A stretch of DNA of 25,643 nt from Beroe ovata (taxonomy: Eukaryota > Ctenophora > Nuda > Beroida > Beroidae), in assembly GCA_946803715.1 (NCBI GenBank), contig CAMPET010000014.1, forward strand, positions 82,480 through 108,122, in the 5' to 3' direction. The notes under the pieces are model-generated. The model saw only the letters and a list, made by a program, of their open reading frames with translations. It was not told the origin of the DNA and searched no databases. Shown piece by piece: positions 10,355 through 20,371 of this stretch. The stretch's first letter is position 1; the number at the start of each line of letters is the position of its first letter. Both the position numbers and the translations under genes were made by a program.

Positions 10355-13300
10355 AGTACACAGTACACATATCCATAGTAAATAGTGGTCAAATTCAATC
10401 CTAAAATCCTCCATCAGACAGAGGCAAAGCGCAAAGAAAGAGACAGAATGAACTGTGGTGAGTGGCAAAAAAGTTGGATATTCTGTACTGTCGCCCTCAA
10501 AAAAGCGGATGTCCGCTCTTATTTTGAGATGATGTCCGCTTTTCAGGGTCGAACTTCCTCCAGACTGCCATAATAACCGTACTAATTAATCGTACTAACG
10601 GTTAACAGTGACATAGAGTGATGCATGGTCATTGCAAGTTCAAGTCTGTTTCTCATAGGGAGGATAAGGTCCAGACCGATATCCGATGATAATATATAGG
10701 TCACGATATTACCACTCGGTCGTTAGCTAATCCTCGGTCACAGCAAAAGTTAAAAACGTTTGGCTTCTGGAGGCTGCGCTTTGACCTATAACACTGGATC
10801 GCAATTTTGCAAACACTTGAAATCTAGAAACGATAAATTGTTTGACTTCTTGGCAGTGCGATCCTTGACCTCAATTTTATCTTCAGCCAAAAGTTTATCT
10901 TCGGCCAAAACCAAGGCAAAAACGTGTGGCCTCTAGGGCTGCGCCTGCAGACCCCTGCTTCGTTTTTTAGATATTTGGAAGCTGCCCTAATAATTGAAGT
11001 TAAATAGACGTGATTGGATTGAAATGAGGAAAAAAATCAACAGGCAAGGCACGTGACTTCTTGGGAATGCGATATTGGACTGCATAAGATCTTATAAGCT
11101 CTTGGACTGTATAAGATGCGTCGGACCATCTGTAATCATAACAGTAATGACAGATTATTTGTAAGGTCGATATATGTCGCGCGCGTTATTTAATGTTAAC
11201 AATGTGTGCTTTAAAATCTGCCTATTTCTGATGAAAGCTATTGATGTCGGCATAGTCCGCGCACGATCGAACATAATATATACGTGCGCGCGCTGCATGC
11301 GAAATTTATGAAAACTTGATTCACGACGAACAACTCTTCAGACATTCGAAAAGGAAAGCATTCGCCGCGAAGCAGCGTTATTTCATTAGGTACGTGTATT
11401 TGAGCATTGTGGAAATGAAGCGTGTTCCTCAATCTCAGCCCTCTTTGAGTTCTCTTGCACCCTATCACTGATCACACAATTGTTATGATTTTACTGCATG
11501 AACGATCCACTTTTCGAGATATTTGAGTACGCCCGTAACTACCCCTCCAATCGTAATCTACCAATAAGAGTTTCATCAGTTTGATATTGATTTTCCTCAG
11601 TCAAGAAGACGCCTGGTCCACCAATACAGCAGCTAGACCCGGTTCAGCGCAAGTTGGAACGTATAGCGAGTAAGAACGGCTCACCACACCGTGAACTCAG
11701 TTACCGCGACAGAGGTTTCAGAGAACGAGGCGGTGATGAAAGGGACCATAAGGGGTGAGTCTCCAGTTCCTGATAGCTGTATTTCGAGAAGGTGCGACCT
11801 GTGGATATGAATTCACATTTGACATCCCCCTCCAGTCATCCACACCGACTCAACGGAGCCGAAGGCCGACCATCACCCAGAGATTTCCGCGTCGCACCGC
11901 CCGACTACAGGCGAGATGGCGGCAAGAGTATGAGACCCGGAGACATGCCTTCTCTCATTTCCCTCCCGCCTATGCCAGTGATCACCTCTTCGTCTAAAGG
12001 AAAAGGTATTTGTCATTATCATTTGCTTTGCAAGAGCAACTCTGCCAATTCATTAGTCTAACAGTGGATCATTTCAGTTCCTGACTTCCCACCCCTGTCC
12101 TTTACTCCCAATCCTGGCATGCCACCAGTGCCGCCCATGCCACATCCTGTAATACCGCCGCCCATTGTGCCGCATCCAGGTGGCGCTTGGGCGCCTCCTG
12201 GAGGAATGCCTCCTCCCATGGTGAATATTATTATCTGCGTGATGCATACACAATGGGTATATTGACACCGCATGTTGATATTGACACCGCATGTTGACAC
12301 GTTTCATCTGATACAGGGAGGACGAGATAGAGGACGGAAAGAGGACGATAATTTCGACGATGTCAAGATAAAGGAGAGTTTCGACATGTATCACAAAGCG
12401 TGGGAGAGTTACTACTCTGACATGCAGGGCAAGGAAAAAGGCGCCAAGGAAAGGTCGCCACGTCCATTCACCGCTGAGAGGAGGTCCCGGAGTCCTGCGG
12501 AGGGTAGGGACAGGTTTTCAGCGCCTCCTCCACCAACAGGACACCACCCGGGCATGTCAGCCCCGTACTCTGGCATGATGCCAAGTAAGTCCATCATCCT
12601 CCTGATGACCTGATATATAACTTGTTATCGGAAATATGCATTGACTGATGTTCTCTGCCAGTGATGCCTGGCATGCCACCTCACATGATGCCGGGAGGAG
12701 CCAGGTCAAAGGAGAGTGCATGGGAACGGGGACTCAAGGTTAGCAAGAAGATAAGAGAGGAAGTGAAGAGGAATGAGAAATCAGACGAGGATAGCGACGA
12801 CAGTCACCCTGGAACTAAGGTGAGTCTACCCACATTGCTCTAAATGGGATGATAGCTATAAATTAAGCTTCATTTAAACAACGGTTTTCCTCAGTTAGCA
12901 AGCAAGATTGTTATGAAGGACAATAAGAAGAAATCCCGATCGCCGAGTCTCCAGAAGCCATCTACTCGCCGTCTCTCTCCTCTGAGTGACGGCGCTGGTA
13001 GTTCCCATAGCAACCTACCGCACCACATGCCACCGAGACTTACACCTGAGAGATACCGCGGTGCGTACGAGAGGAAAGCACTGCCTCCGGGTGAAGGGAA
13101 GAAAGCCAACAAAGTTCCAGGAGGGGACGCCGACTGGCACGACCCGTGGATGAGACCGAATAGCCCCAAAGATAGGAAAAGACAACTTTCTCAATCCTCG
13201 AGCAGCTCTGACTCCTCGAGTGAGGATTCGTCGCCGCAAAGTCGCCGTCTACAGGAACTAAAGAAGCATTTGGACGCTCAGAAGAGGAAGAAAGCTAAGA

Positions 13301-14003
13301 AAGATGCCGCGAAATTAAAGAAACTGAAAGAAAAGCTATCGCCGTCCGAGTTCGAATTATTAACCAGGAAGAAGAGCAATCGTAGGATGTTGGATGCAAT
13401 CGTCAAGTCGAAACACGAGTCAAACAGTGATTCAGACACGGATGACTCATCTTCTAATTCCAGGTTTGTATACTGATATGTGCAGCGAGAATCACATTTT
13501 CTTTGAGCTGTCACACTAAATCTAGTGTGGCTGCACTGTGTTGACCTGAGTTCACTATTTCAGCGTTGGCTCGAGGAGCCCGGGTATAAACGCTGGGAAG
13601 CTCGCAGATTCCCCCACCTCGCCCATCTCCTCTCCAGAGTTCAGCTACAGGGACAAGAAGAAAACGCGTGAGGTGTTAATGCAGCAGCTGCAAAAGGTTA
13701 GATCATCTCACGAGGCATGGGCTCTTCTTGACAGTTTTCCATAAAATTTGTACAACTTTGCCGCTGATAATGATTCCAAGGCATTTCGTAACTGTGGAGT
13801 ACAATTTTCATACAGCAGTGGTCCGCGACAAGTCCCCAAATTACAATTAACGTACTGTAATTTGGGGACTTGGCACGAGTGGACGGCAGTACTACTTATC
13901 TATGTACTGTAGATCTTGTACAACTCTGCCACTGATAATGCCATATCAGGTGGAGAAACAGTTAGAACGAAAGAAGAAAGACGATAAACGGAGACACAGC
14001 TAG
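7190..14003 (+). CDS. ZC3H18-like nuclear RNA-processing adaptor, 11 exons
   Basis: Exons inferred from splice sites with agreeing phases: 7190-7478, 10010-10170, 10418-10457, 11601-11754, 11836-12005, 12078-12220, 12317-12584, 12662-12819, 12895-13463, 13564-13696 and 13950-14003, giving about 712 residues. The ATG is the first after an in-frame TGA. Three signatures match animal ZC3H18 in order: acidic EEGE repeats (135-150, ending EEGELGD), SAWERGL followed by a Lys-rich helix (427-450), and DWHDPW before an SR-like serine run (541-565). The C-terminus (REVLMQQLQKVEKQLERKKK) is the coiled tail that in ZC3H18 reads similarly. Exon 1 is proline-rich with a KRPR basic cluster; exons 6-8 are Pro/Met/Gly-rich. 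ZC3H18 links the cap-binding complex and ARS2 to the nuclear exosome targeting machinery. The CCCH finger that follows EEGE in vertebrates is not visible; an N gap lies there. Family assignment is from remembered motifs, not a search. Confidence 0.72.
7479..10009 (+). other. Large first intron of the ZC3H18-like gene
   Basis: A 2.5-kb AT-rich intron joining exon 1 (donor CAAG|GTGAGT, phase 1) to exon 2 (acceptor TATCACTTCAG). It holds the near-duplicate block around 8318, a short repeat of ATGTTTGGATGAT near 8850-8880, and an 8-bp hairpin near 9290-9320. I see no further exon. Confidence 0.6.
8156..8515. repeat. Near-identical direct duplication around an N
   Basis: Positions 8156-8317 and 8363-8515 are the same sequence with a few substitutions and one roughly 10-base indel. 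They are separated by a single N (8318) and about 44 CG-rich bases unrelated to the surroundings. Such a structure is typical of two alleles joined in a draft assembly. Confidence 0.85.
10183..10347. repeat. CA microsatellite with 111-base assembly gap
   Basis: (AC)n flanks a run of Ns at 10202-10312 on both sides. The gap lies in the intron between exon 2 (ending EEGELGD) and exon 3 of the ZC3H18-like gene. Its true length is unknown. Confidence 0.95.
10458..11600 (+). other. Intron 3 of the ZC3H18-like gene with degenerate repeats
   Basis: About 1.1 kb with no convincing exon. It contains four diverged copies of a roughly 30-base unit (core TGGCTTCTGGAGGCTGCGC) beginning near 10757, 10841, 10921 and 11051, and CG-rich patches near 11175 and 11260-11295. 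Confidence 0.5.
12260..12298. repeat. 19-bp direct repeat, two copies
   Basis: TATTGACACCGCATGTTGA occurs twice in tandem inside the short intron before exon 7 of the ZC3H18-like gene. Confidence 0.85.
13748..13940. repeat. Perfect hairpin flanked by direct repeats in the last intron
   Basis: A 17-bp perfect inverted repeat (CAAGTCCCCAAATTACA at 13829-13845 and its complement at 13856-13872, loop of 10) lies between two 25-base direct repeats, TTGTACAACTYTGCCRCTGATAATG in two parts at 13748-13772 and 13916-13940. The right direct repeat ends only nine bases before the last exon, so it takes in the branch-point region. It may be an old insertion or a partial duplication. Confidence 0.8.
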
Positions 14004-14866
14004 CACAGCCCATGTCTTTAGCACCTGTCGTGTATGATATAGCTTTGTGTTGTCATATGCTCGATGTATCATCTGTTATGTGGTCATGCGATATAGCATG
14101 GGTTCAGGGTTCAAATGATGACAAGAATTGTCTTGTGCCGATGAGCTGAAAATAAGATCTTGGATATCACGCCCTCAAATTGTGCGATCATTCGCAATCA
14201 CATATCACAAGAAGCTAGTGATGGATTTGAAGTTCAAGTACCTAGATCGAAGGACCTGGATTTGAATGTTGAAGTTCCCAGATAATATGAAGTTCAAGTT
14301 CATATATTGAAGTTAAAGTAGCGTTATCTACCGCGGTAATCAAGTTAAGAACTGGCTTTGAAAGACGTTTCTGGTTTTCAATTTTATTCTCTGGACCCGC
14401 CATTATCGACCAATTTTACCCAATTGTGTATTTTATTCCTCCGATCATATATGGGGTCGCAGATGCTTGTTATTGCAATAATCTGTTAAACACAATACAT
14501 TAATTACATGCCCACCGATTTCTTCGTTTATCAGTTAACTGCTTACGTGGAATATTCCAATGTTCGCCTTGTACTCAATCTGTATATACCGCTGTTGACA
14601 GTTTACGTTAAACTAAATTTCGACCCACTTTCTTACGAAATTCGCATCCGTTGGTAGAATTTCGGGGAGTTGAGTCTTGTTCAAGGCTATAATAAGTATC
14701 TTGGTGCATCTTGACCGTATTACAAACAAGATTATGTCTCCAGATTTACTAGTAATTTATCATTATTATGGATTAGATCAACTGCAGCAAATGAACGGGC
14801 CGGTGTTGCAATTGTAATTGCGTTCAATTTTATTGATAGTTTCACTTGTCAAATGTTATTAATTAG

Positions 14867-14934
14867 ATTTTATCTGACCTCTGCACTCTGATTCTCGCGC
14901 GCGCGAGAATCAGAGTGCAGAGGTCAGATAAAAT
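14867..14934. repeat. Perfect 68-bp palindrome, no spacer
   Basis: The left arm 14867-14900 is the exact reverse complement of the right arm 14901-14934: 34 bp with no mismatch and no loop, centred on CGCGCGCG. The first flanking base on each side breaks the symmetry. Confidence 0.95.
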
Positions 14935-15206
14935 ATGACAGCGATGTTATCATATCTCAATCTGACAAAGTTTCACTCTTACTCCATTTTCAAATTCAAA
15001 TTTAATTCAAATTGCCTTTTTTCTAAATCTGCGTCCTTCATTGTCTTCAATATGCAATAGATAGTTCTGCACCGCTGCGTTTGCTGTTGAATTTGAAAAT
15101 TGCCATACCGCCGCTCCGCGTCACACTGACCCAAATACTCCGCAAGCGCGGCGCTGCAGAGTATGAGTCGGCGGATCAGCGGCGCATATGTTTTCACTGT
15201 CCACTG

Positions 15207-15320
15207 TTAGTGTTATTGTAGGATTTTACCCTACCATCGGTGCGCGCGATTTCAATCCGCCCCTTGCCAGGGATAAAATCCCGCCAGCAAGGGTAGGGTG
15301 AAATCCTACAATTAGTGTTA
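15207..15320. mobile_element. MITE-like element with 9-bp target-site duplication
   Basis: A 96-bp element (15216-15311) is bounded by 20-bp terminal inverted repeats, TTGTAGGATTTTACCCTACC and its complement with one mismatch. It is flanked by a perfect direct repeat TTAGTGTTA at 15207-15215 and 15312-15320. A second, inner inverted repeat (CCTTGC with GCAAGG) allows it to fold fully. It has no coding capacity. A 9-bp duplication suggests a Mutator-like source (hAT would give 8 bp); this is inference. Confidence 0.85.
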
Positions 15321-15348
15321 GTGCAACTCACAACTGCTTGTCGGGCGA

Positions 15349-15500
15349 TGCCAGACCGCTGATGCAAGCCGCGAATTAGCGGCTTGCGTCAGCTTGAGCG
15401 AATAACTTAAACTATAAGTGTCGGCGCGGCTTGAAAATAAGTTTGCGCCGCGCGCGCGCGAAACGAAATTCTCGACAGGGTCTATCATCGATCGACAATG
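15349..15500 (-). repeat. Dispersed CG-rich repeat, copy B
   Basis: The reverse complement matches 4731-4822 in order, interrupted by extra sequence that includes the hairpin GCAAGCCGC, loop GAATTA, GCGGCTTGC. CGCGCGCG core. The surrounding block also contains a repeated TGACCCAAATACTCCGC (about 15126 and 15599). Confidence 0.7.
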
Positions 15501-15641
15501 CAACAGCAGCATGTTTTTTCGCGCGTGCGCCTTCATGATCGATGCGATCGATCGAAGGCCAAAACAGGCCTTCCGATGTTTCGTGTTCCCGCGCTGCGTG
15601 ACCCAAATACTCCGCGCGCGCTGCGCGTCTCCGTGGTTTGG

Positions 15642-15775
15642 ACTTTTCAGTTCACTGAGTAGAATAGGGGCGCGCAACGTGTGCACAATGTTTCGGCCTT
15701 CAGCTTCGTGGTTTCTACATTCTACGACTTTTCAGATCACAGAGTAGAATACTGATTAGGGGCGCGCAACGTTTG
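15642..15775. repeat. Imperfect tandem duplication
   Basis: ACTTTTCAG, then CACTGAGTAGAATA or a close variant, then GGGGCGCGCAACGT occurs twice, about 82-90 bases apart. It ends next to the GT microsatellite. Confidence 0.7.
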
Positions 15776-15790
15776 TAGGATTTTTGTGTN

Positions 15791-15819
15791 GTGTGTGTGT
15801 GTGTGTGTGTGTGTGTGTG
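15791..15819. repeat. GT microsatellite
   Basis: A perfect (GT)n tract preceded by one N at 15790. Confidence 0.95.
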
Positions 15820-16754
15820 ATGCGTGTCGCTGTAGCTGTGCCACTGCCTATGTATAACTTCATGTGCCCATGTATGTCAATGTGTCTCTGTGTATAAATG
15901 TATGAATGTGTATGTATGTATGGTGCCGTGGATTATCAATCAGCTGAAAAAACACAATCATGCTTGCTTGTTGCATGACTGTCGCTTCACAGCTGTGTGC
16001 CTACACAGTACACTTGCTCTATAATAGTATAATAACTCGACGATGTTGAATTTGCTGATGCTACCAGTGCGAGCTATGCATGAAATTATCAAGCAGATAT
16101 GATTTATTCGTGTATCAGTATGACCATTGCGCACTTTGCTGTTTGAAAACAGAAAATTCTCGCCGTATAGTACGGACATAGTGTTTAAATCTATCTCTAG
16201 CTTTTAACATCCCTCATGAACCATAACCACCAGGAGCCGCCGAAATAGAAACGAGTGGCGACTTGAGAGTTGAGATAAAACACTTGAGAATTGCTTTATA
16301 TTCTGTGACGTCGCTGAGATTTTTTATGTAGCACTATAAGAGTGCATGTAAAAATCATTTGCTGTGGACACATTGTGTTAAGCTTCACTTTCACAAACTT
16401 AATAAATGCTCGTTTTTCTGCCATTTAACTTTCATCAAATTGGATTTCAATTTAAGCTGTCGAACTTTTCGAGTATAACTTGCTCAGATATATTTTGTTC
16501 TGATGATTCCGGAAATTCTGATTGATTCTAGCTGTTTCCCTATCATTACCAATATTGAACAGTGAACACCTGTATGTCTCTCAGGGCTTCATTGCACCTA
16601 AATATTGCTAGATCACGATGAGTTGATATTGACGGGAACTCTTTCAAACGTGTATCAAATGCTGGCTGGGATTCTCAAAGAACAAGCATAACTGTACTGT
16701 AACAACGCTTGAGTGCGCACAGGAACATCTGTGAAGAGTCTGTGTTGAGGAACC

Positions 16755-19280
16755 ATGTCTCGAAGGACTTCCCTTGCTCCTTCATCAATCAGTACTAGCC
16801 GACAGTCCAGCTTGGCTTACAAGGTGAGATATGATTGAAAATGCTTCAGATGGTATGAGCAGTTATAACTATAAGTTATATCATGCACCCTAAACTGGTC
16901 AACGACCATTATTACCCATCAAACTGTAAGTGTAATCTGCATGACAATATGTGCAACAGGGATGCTCTGAGCCGATGAATGATGCTGCCCTACAGTTCAA
17001 GCTTAGCAAGAAGGTGGCAGAGCTGACGCTCGTTGTGCACATGCTATTCACTAGGAACCATGAGCGAGAGGCAAGTGGGCATGATGCACGTGCGTTGACA
17101 CCATCATGACGCACTAAATTCACCTCGGTATCTTATCGACACTGTCGTAGTAATGCTCAATGTCACATCATGGGTACTGGTGATATCGGCCAGTCACCCT
17201 GAGTGATAAGGCCCTCTTCCTAGGTTGAACTGGAGGTGACTAAGGAAGCATACGAGGAGGAGATTGATCATGTTTCGGCAGAGTTTGAGAAGAAGATCAC
17301 TCAACTGAAGAAGGAAATAGAGGCGGAGAGGGCAGTGAGGAAATCTGAGCTGGAAAAGAGGAGCAAAGCGGGCGAGGAGCAGGCACGGAAATTGATTGAT
17401 AAACACGCCAAGAAAATATCCGAACTTACTTCGGAGAATGAGTCTCTAAAGTCAAGCATGAGGGCAATGGAGGAACGAAATAAGAGGTACATTGTAAAAC
17501 TATACACAGATTCATTATTCATCCGAGATTTGGGAGTAGATGACTGCATGAATTCTTAAATTTGACACACGAAAGATGATGATACTAATTCCAAGTGTTA
17601 TGCCGAGCCCGTAATTAGCTCCGCTTATCTCAAACGATTAACGAACCTAGGTTGGCAGAGGATCTGGCACGTGCTGAACGCGAGCAAGGTGCGCTGGACA
17701 AGGAGAGGATGGCAAAAGAGAGGGCCATGGAGAAGGATCAGCAGAGGATAGAGAAATTGCAGCAGAATGCCCGTGCCAACAAGGAAATGATGGACAAGCT
17801 GAAGGACAACATTCATAGTACATGATTTTGAGAAGAGCGATTCTTCCCGATCAATGTCATGCATTCCCACTTTCTGTATCCGGATTCCTGAATCATGGTC
17901 TGTAACTCCACTGTAACTCTACTCTTCTCGCAGGCATACAGAGAGGAGTGAACCAGAAAATATCTCAGATGGAGGCCAGTTCCCGATCTGCAAATGAAAT
18001 AGCAGAGCAGCTGAGATTGCAGAATGATCAACTGGAATCGGAAAACAAAGGCCTCAAGAAACGGGTCACGGACCAGGCAGCACAACTCAAAAAGTTCGAA
18101 TCGGGCCTAGTATCCAACGGCCAAGGTCACTCTACACAAGGGTCCAACCCCAAAGCGAAATCATCAACGGTAATTGACACAATCAAGCAATCACATATTA
18201 TGCTTATATATTCAGTGAATATATAAGCTGAATATTATTCACAGTGCTGATGCAAGTGTCGTATTATGTTTTGTGAAGCATTCATAGGGTCGATGTTACA
18301 AATTTACACGTGCATATATTCATGTGATCGAGTACTCATGGTTAAAGAAAATAGCGCGATGAACAGGTATCCAAACGACGGCCACGCAAAACAAAGAGAG
18401 ATCAGGCTTTCATGAGCCAGGTATTGTTGAGCGGTAGAACTGGCAATATTCTGGTAAGCTTGTGTATCACGATCTGCTTGAGCTCTCCTGCATGAACTGA
18501 GCATGATGTACTGTGACCACTGACCATGTGACCATTGACCATGTGAGTCAATGTATGATCAATGTAAAATGTGTAGGATGATATAATGTACAGGGTGTAC
18601 AATGTACATTGACCCAGTAGTAGTACAATGTACATGGTAGGTATTATGTACATTGTACAATATGCATTAACACTGTGTACACCATATTGTACAGTGTACA
18701 CTGTGTACACCCATCTACACGAGATCTCTTCCATCAGAAGACCTCGGATAAAGACGGTTCCCGAGACACCGAACTCGAGGCGCTCAGACGGGAAGTGCAG
18801 AAGTACAGGCTGGAACTGAAGAACAGGGAGGAAAACTTCAACAAGATATTCAGTGAGATAAAACCCATCATGGTAACATCTGGGGACGGAGGCGACTGTG
18901 TCAAGGAGATAAGGGATGACCCGGAGAAGACAGAAGAGGTAATGACCATTGCATATGACAATTGTCGATGAACGTGAGCTTTACTCTTTACCTAGGGTCT
19001 GATAGAAATGGCACAAATCGAGCAGGAAATGTCTATGATCTAACCGAGCTTCCGCCTGTCAATTATAACAATTGCTTGTGCACGAGGAAAGGCAGACAGA
19101 TCATTATGCAATGAGACTGTCGATTGTTAATTGGCAATTAACACCAACACAACGCCGTTATTCAAATTGCATGTCCAGGTCTTTAATGATGGGATGTCAG
19201 CTATCTCATTTAAAATCGACGGCACAACATTCACTAGACATAGTACTCATGACATTGACTCACACACAAACAAATCCACG

Positions 19281-19326
<46 letters not shown>

Positions 19327-19802
19327 GGAGGTGATAGTCACACTGACAGTCACACACCCCATGATATATTCTCCACATGACCTATCACGTGTCAGTACAT
19401 GTTCAGATTCCCGTTATATACGCGTACAAACAAACACTTGCGGCGGCCGCCAAATCGCGGAAGGTGCAGGCTAGTCGAGCCCGCTCCAAACTCCCTTCCC
19501 TCAGCTCTTCGGCAGACCGCGGAGTTTCAACACGTGGCGGGCCAGGAAAATACTCACTCCCTTCTGATGACACTCTCCCACCGCCCGCCGTGCAGCTGCC
19601 ACCAGCATCGGCAGGGACAGCGCCGCCGTCATCGGCTCTCAGCTTCAAATCCCGCCACAAGACAATACGGCCCATTAAAAAAGCGGCGGCGGGCGCTCAA
19701 TCTGCGCTGCCGAAGAGACCATATTCCCATCAACCGATCAATAACACTTCAGCCACTGATGTGAGGTGGTCTGCATGGTTACTCAACGAGAAACTCTCTT
19801 GA
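16755..19802 (+). CDS. FAM184-like coiled-coil protein, 7 exons
   Basis: Inferred exons 16755-16823, 16960-17070, 17224-17486, 17651-17817, 17934-18169, 18738-18938 and 19407-19802 join in frame to about 480 residues. Residues 38-80 (LSKKVAELTLVVHML, NHERE, EAYEEEI) line up without gaps with the FAM184A N-terminal region. Residues 303-320 (YRLELKNREENFNKIF) match its conserved C-terminal helix. Between them is a charged coiled coil (about 60-265). The last exon is Ala/Pro/Ser/Lys-rich, disordered and basic. The family's molecular function is poorly known. At about 480 residues it is less than half the roughly 1100 of vertebrate FAM184A, the missing part being central coiled coil. Intron 2 starts with GC (GAG|GCAAGT), which the ungapped alignment supports. 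An alternative acceptor at 18995/18996 would instead end the protein after GLIEMAQIEQEMSMI. AATAAA at 19969 favours the 19407 exon as terminal. Confidence 0.82.
18202..18228. repeat. AT-rich hairpin in intron 5
   Basis: Perfect 12-bp arms (GCTTATATATTC and its complement) with a 3-base loop, 33 bases after the exon 5 donor of the FAM184-like gene. Confidence 0.8.
18585..18715. repeat. TGTACA-rich simple sequence
   Basis: About 130 bases built from overlapping TGTACA, TACAATGTACA and GTGTACAC units, many of them palindromic. It ends about 22 bases before exon 6 of the FAM184-like gene. Confidence 0.75.
19283..19320. repeat. CA microsatellite
   Basis: A 38-base CA repeat in the last intron of the FAM184-like gene, followed by diverged CACTCACA and GTCACAC units. 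Confidence 0.95.
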
Positions 19803-19968
19803 AATATCCATGTTTATGGATAAGGTCTGATGCAGAGGAACTAAAATTTTCTTTGCACCATTATCGAGACTTTGAAAAACCCTAATTTTAATCATGTCCA
19901 ATTCCTCAGTTATTTTCATTCACATAGTTTGATTACATTATCATACCATGCACTGAAGCAGAAACTGA

Positions 19969-19974
19969 AATAAA
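19969..19974 (+). terminator. Polyadenylation signal of the FAM184-like gene
   Basis: AATAAA 167 bases after the TGA at 19800-19802. Confidence 0.6.
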
Positions 19975-20371
19975 ATGCCTGATAATGTTCAAGGCTGGTC
20001 TATTCATTATTTAAGCCTGATCTGTGAAAATTTACGTAGTTTGAATTTTCACTTCCAGAATCTTCTTCTATTTCTAATTCTACTTCAAGGTCTTCAAAGT
20101 GGTAGAAATTGGTGGCACAGAGGCCGGTTCATTGTGACCAAATTGAATTGTAAGAAATGATTGCCTAGCACTCAGTTAATCCACTCACACTTCCCACTCC
20201 TCCCTAATAGTTGGAGATTGCCTGAGTACCAATGGCGGCGGCGCGGCCATATTACCTAGAGGGTTCCACATCCCAAGATTCTGAGCCATTTCCGGGATAC
20301 TTCATAATGAGTTGAGCTATTATCATCTCATTAGGAACAGCTGGAGATACACATAGCCATATCTAGATATG

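Larger units (their letters stand above)
14004..16754. other. Intergenic region with palindrome, MITE and CG-rich repeat
   Basis: About 2.75 kb between the ZC3H18-like stop and the FAM184-like start. It holds a perfect 68-bp palindrome, a MITE-like element, a CG-rich repeat block (about 15100-15780) and a GT microsatellite. The open frames on either strand within 15318-15747 lie in the repeat and have no protein-like features. No clear AATAAA is seen after the ZC3H18-like stop. Confidence 0.6.

Noticed and set aside
9912-10404. Frames of His-Thr or Cys-Val repeats across the gap
   Set aside because: They translate the CA microsatellite and the Ns; only 10010-10170 is a genuine exon.
13001-13014. 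GTTCCCATAGCAAC, an X-box-like match
   Set aside because: It lies inside coding exon 9 of the ZC3H18-like gene and encodes SSHSNL; likely coincidence.
12891-13514. Minus-strand frames opposite the ZC3H18-like exon 9
   Set aside because: Shadows of a GC-rich, SR-like coding exon whose plus-strand frame is fixed by splice phases and motifs.
15318-15747. Open frames of about 110-120 codons on both strands in the CG-rich block
   Set aside because: Arg/Ala/Ser-rich readings of a CG-rich dispersed repeat lacking stops; no domain and no splice context.
20232-20315. Short plus-strand frame starting ATGGCGGCGGCG (MAAARPYYLEG...)
   Set aside because: It looks like a GC-rich first exon but stops after 27 codons with no donor and no downstream partner exon before the DMRT gene.
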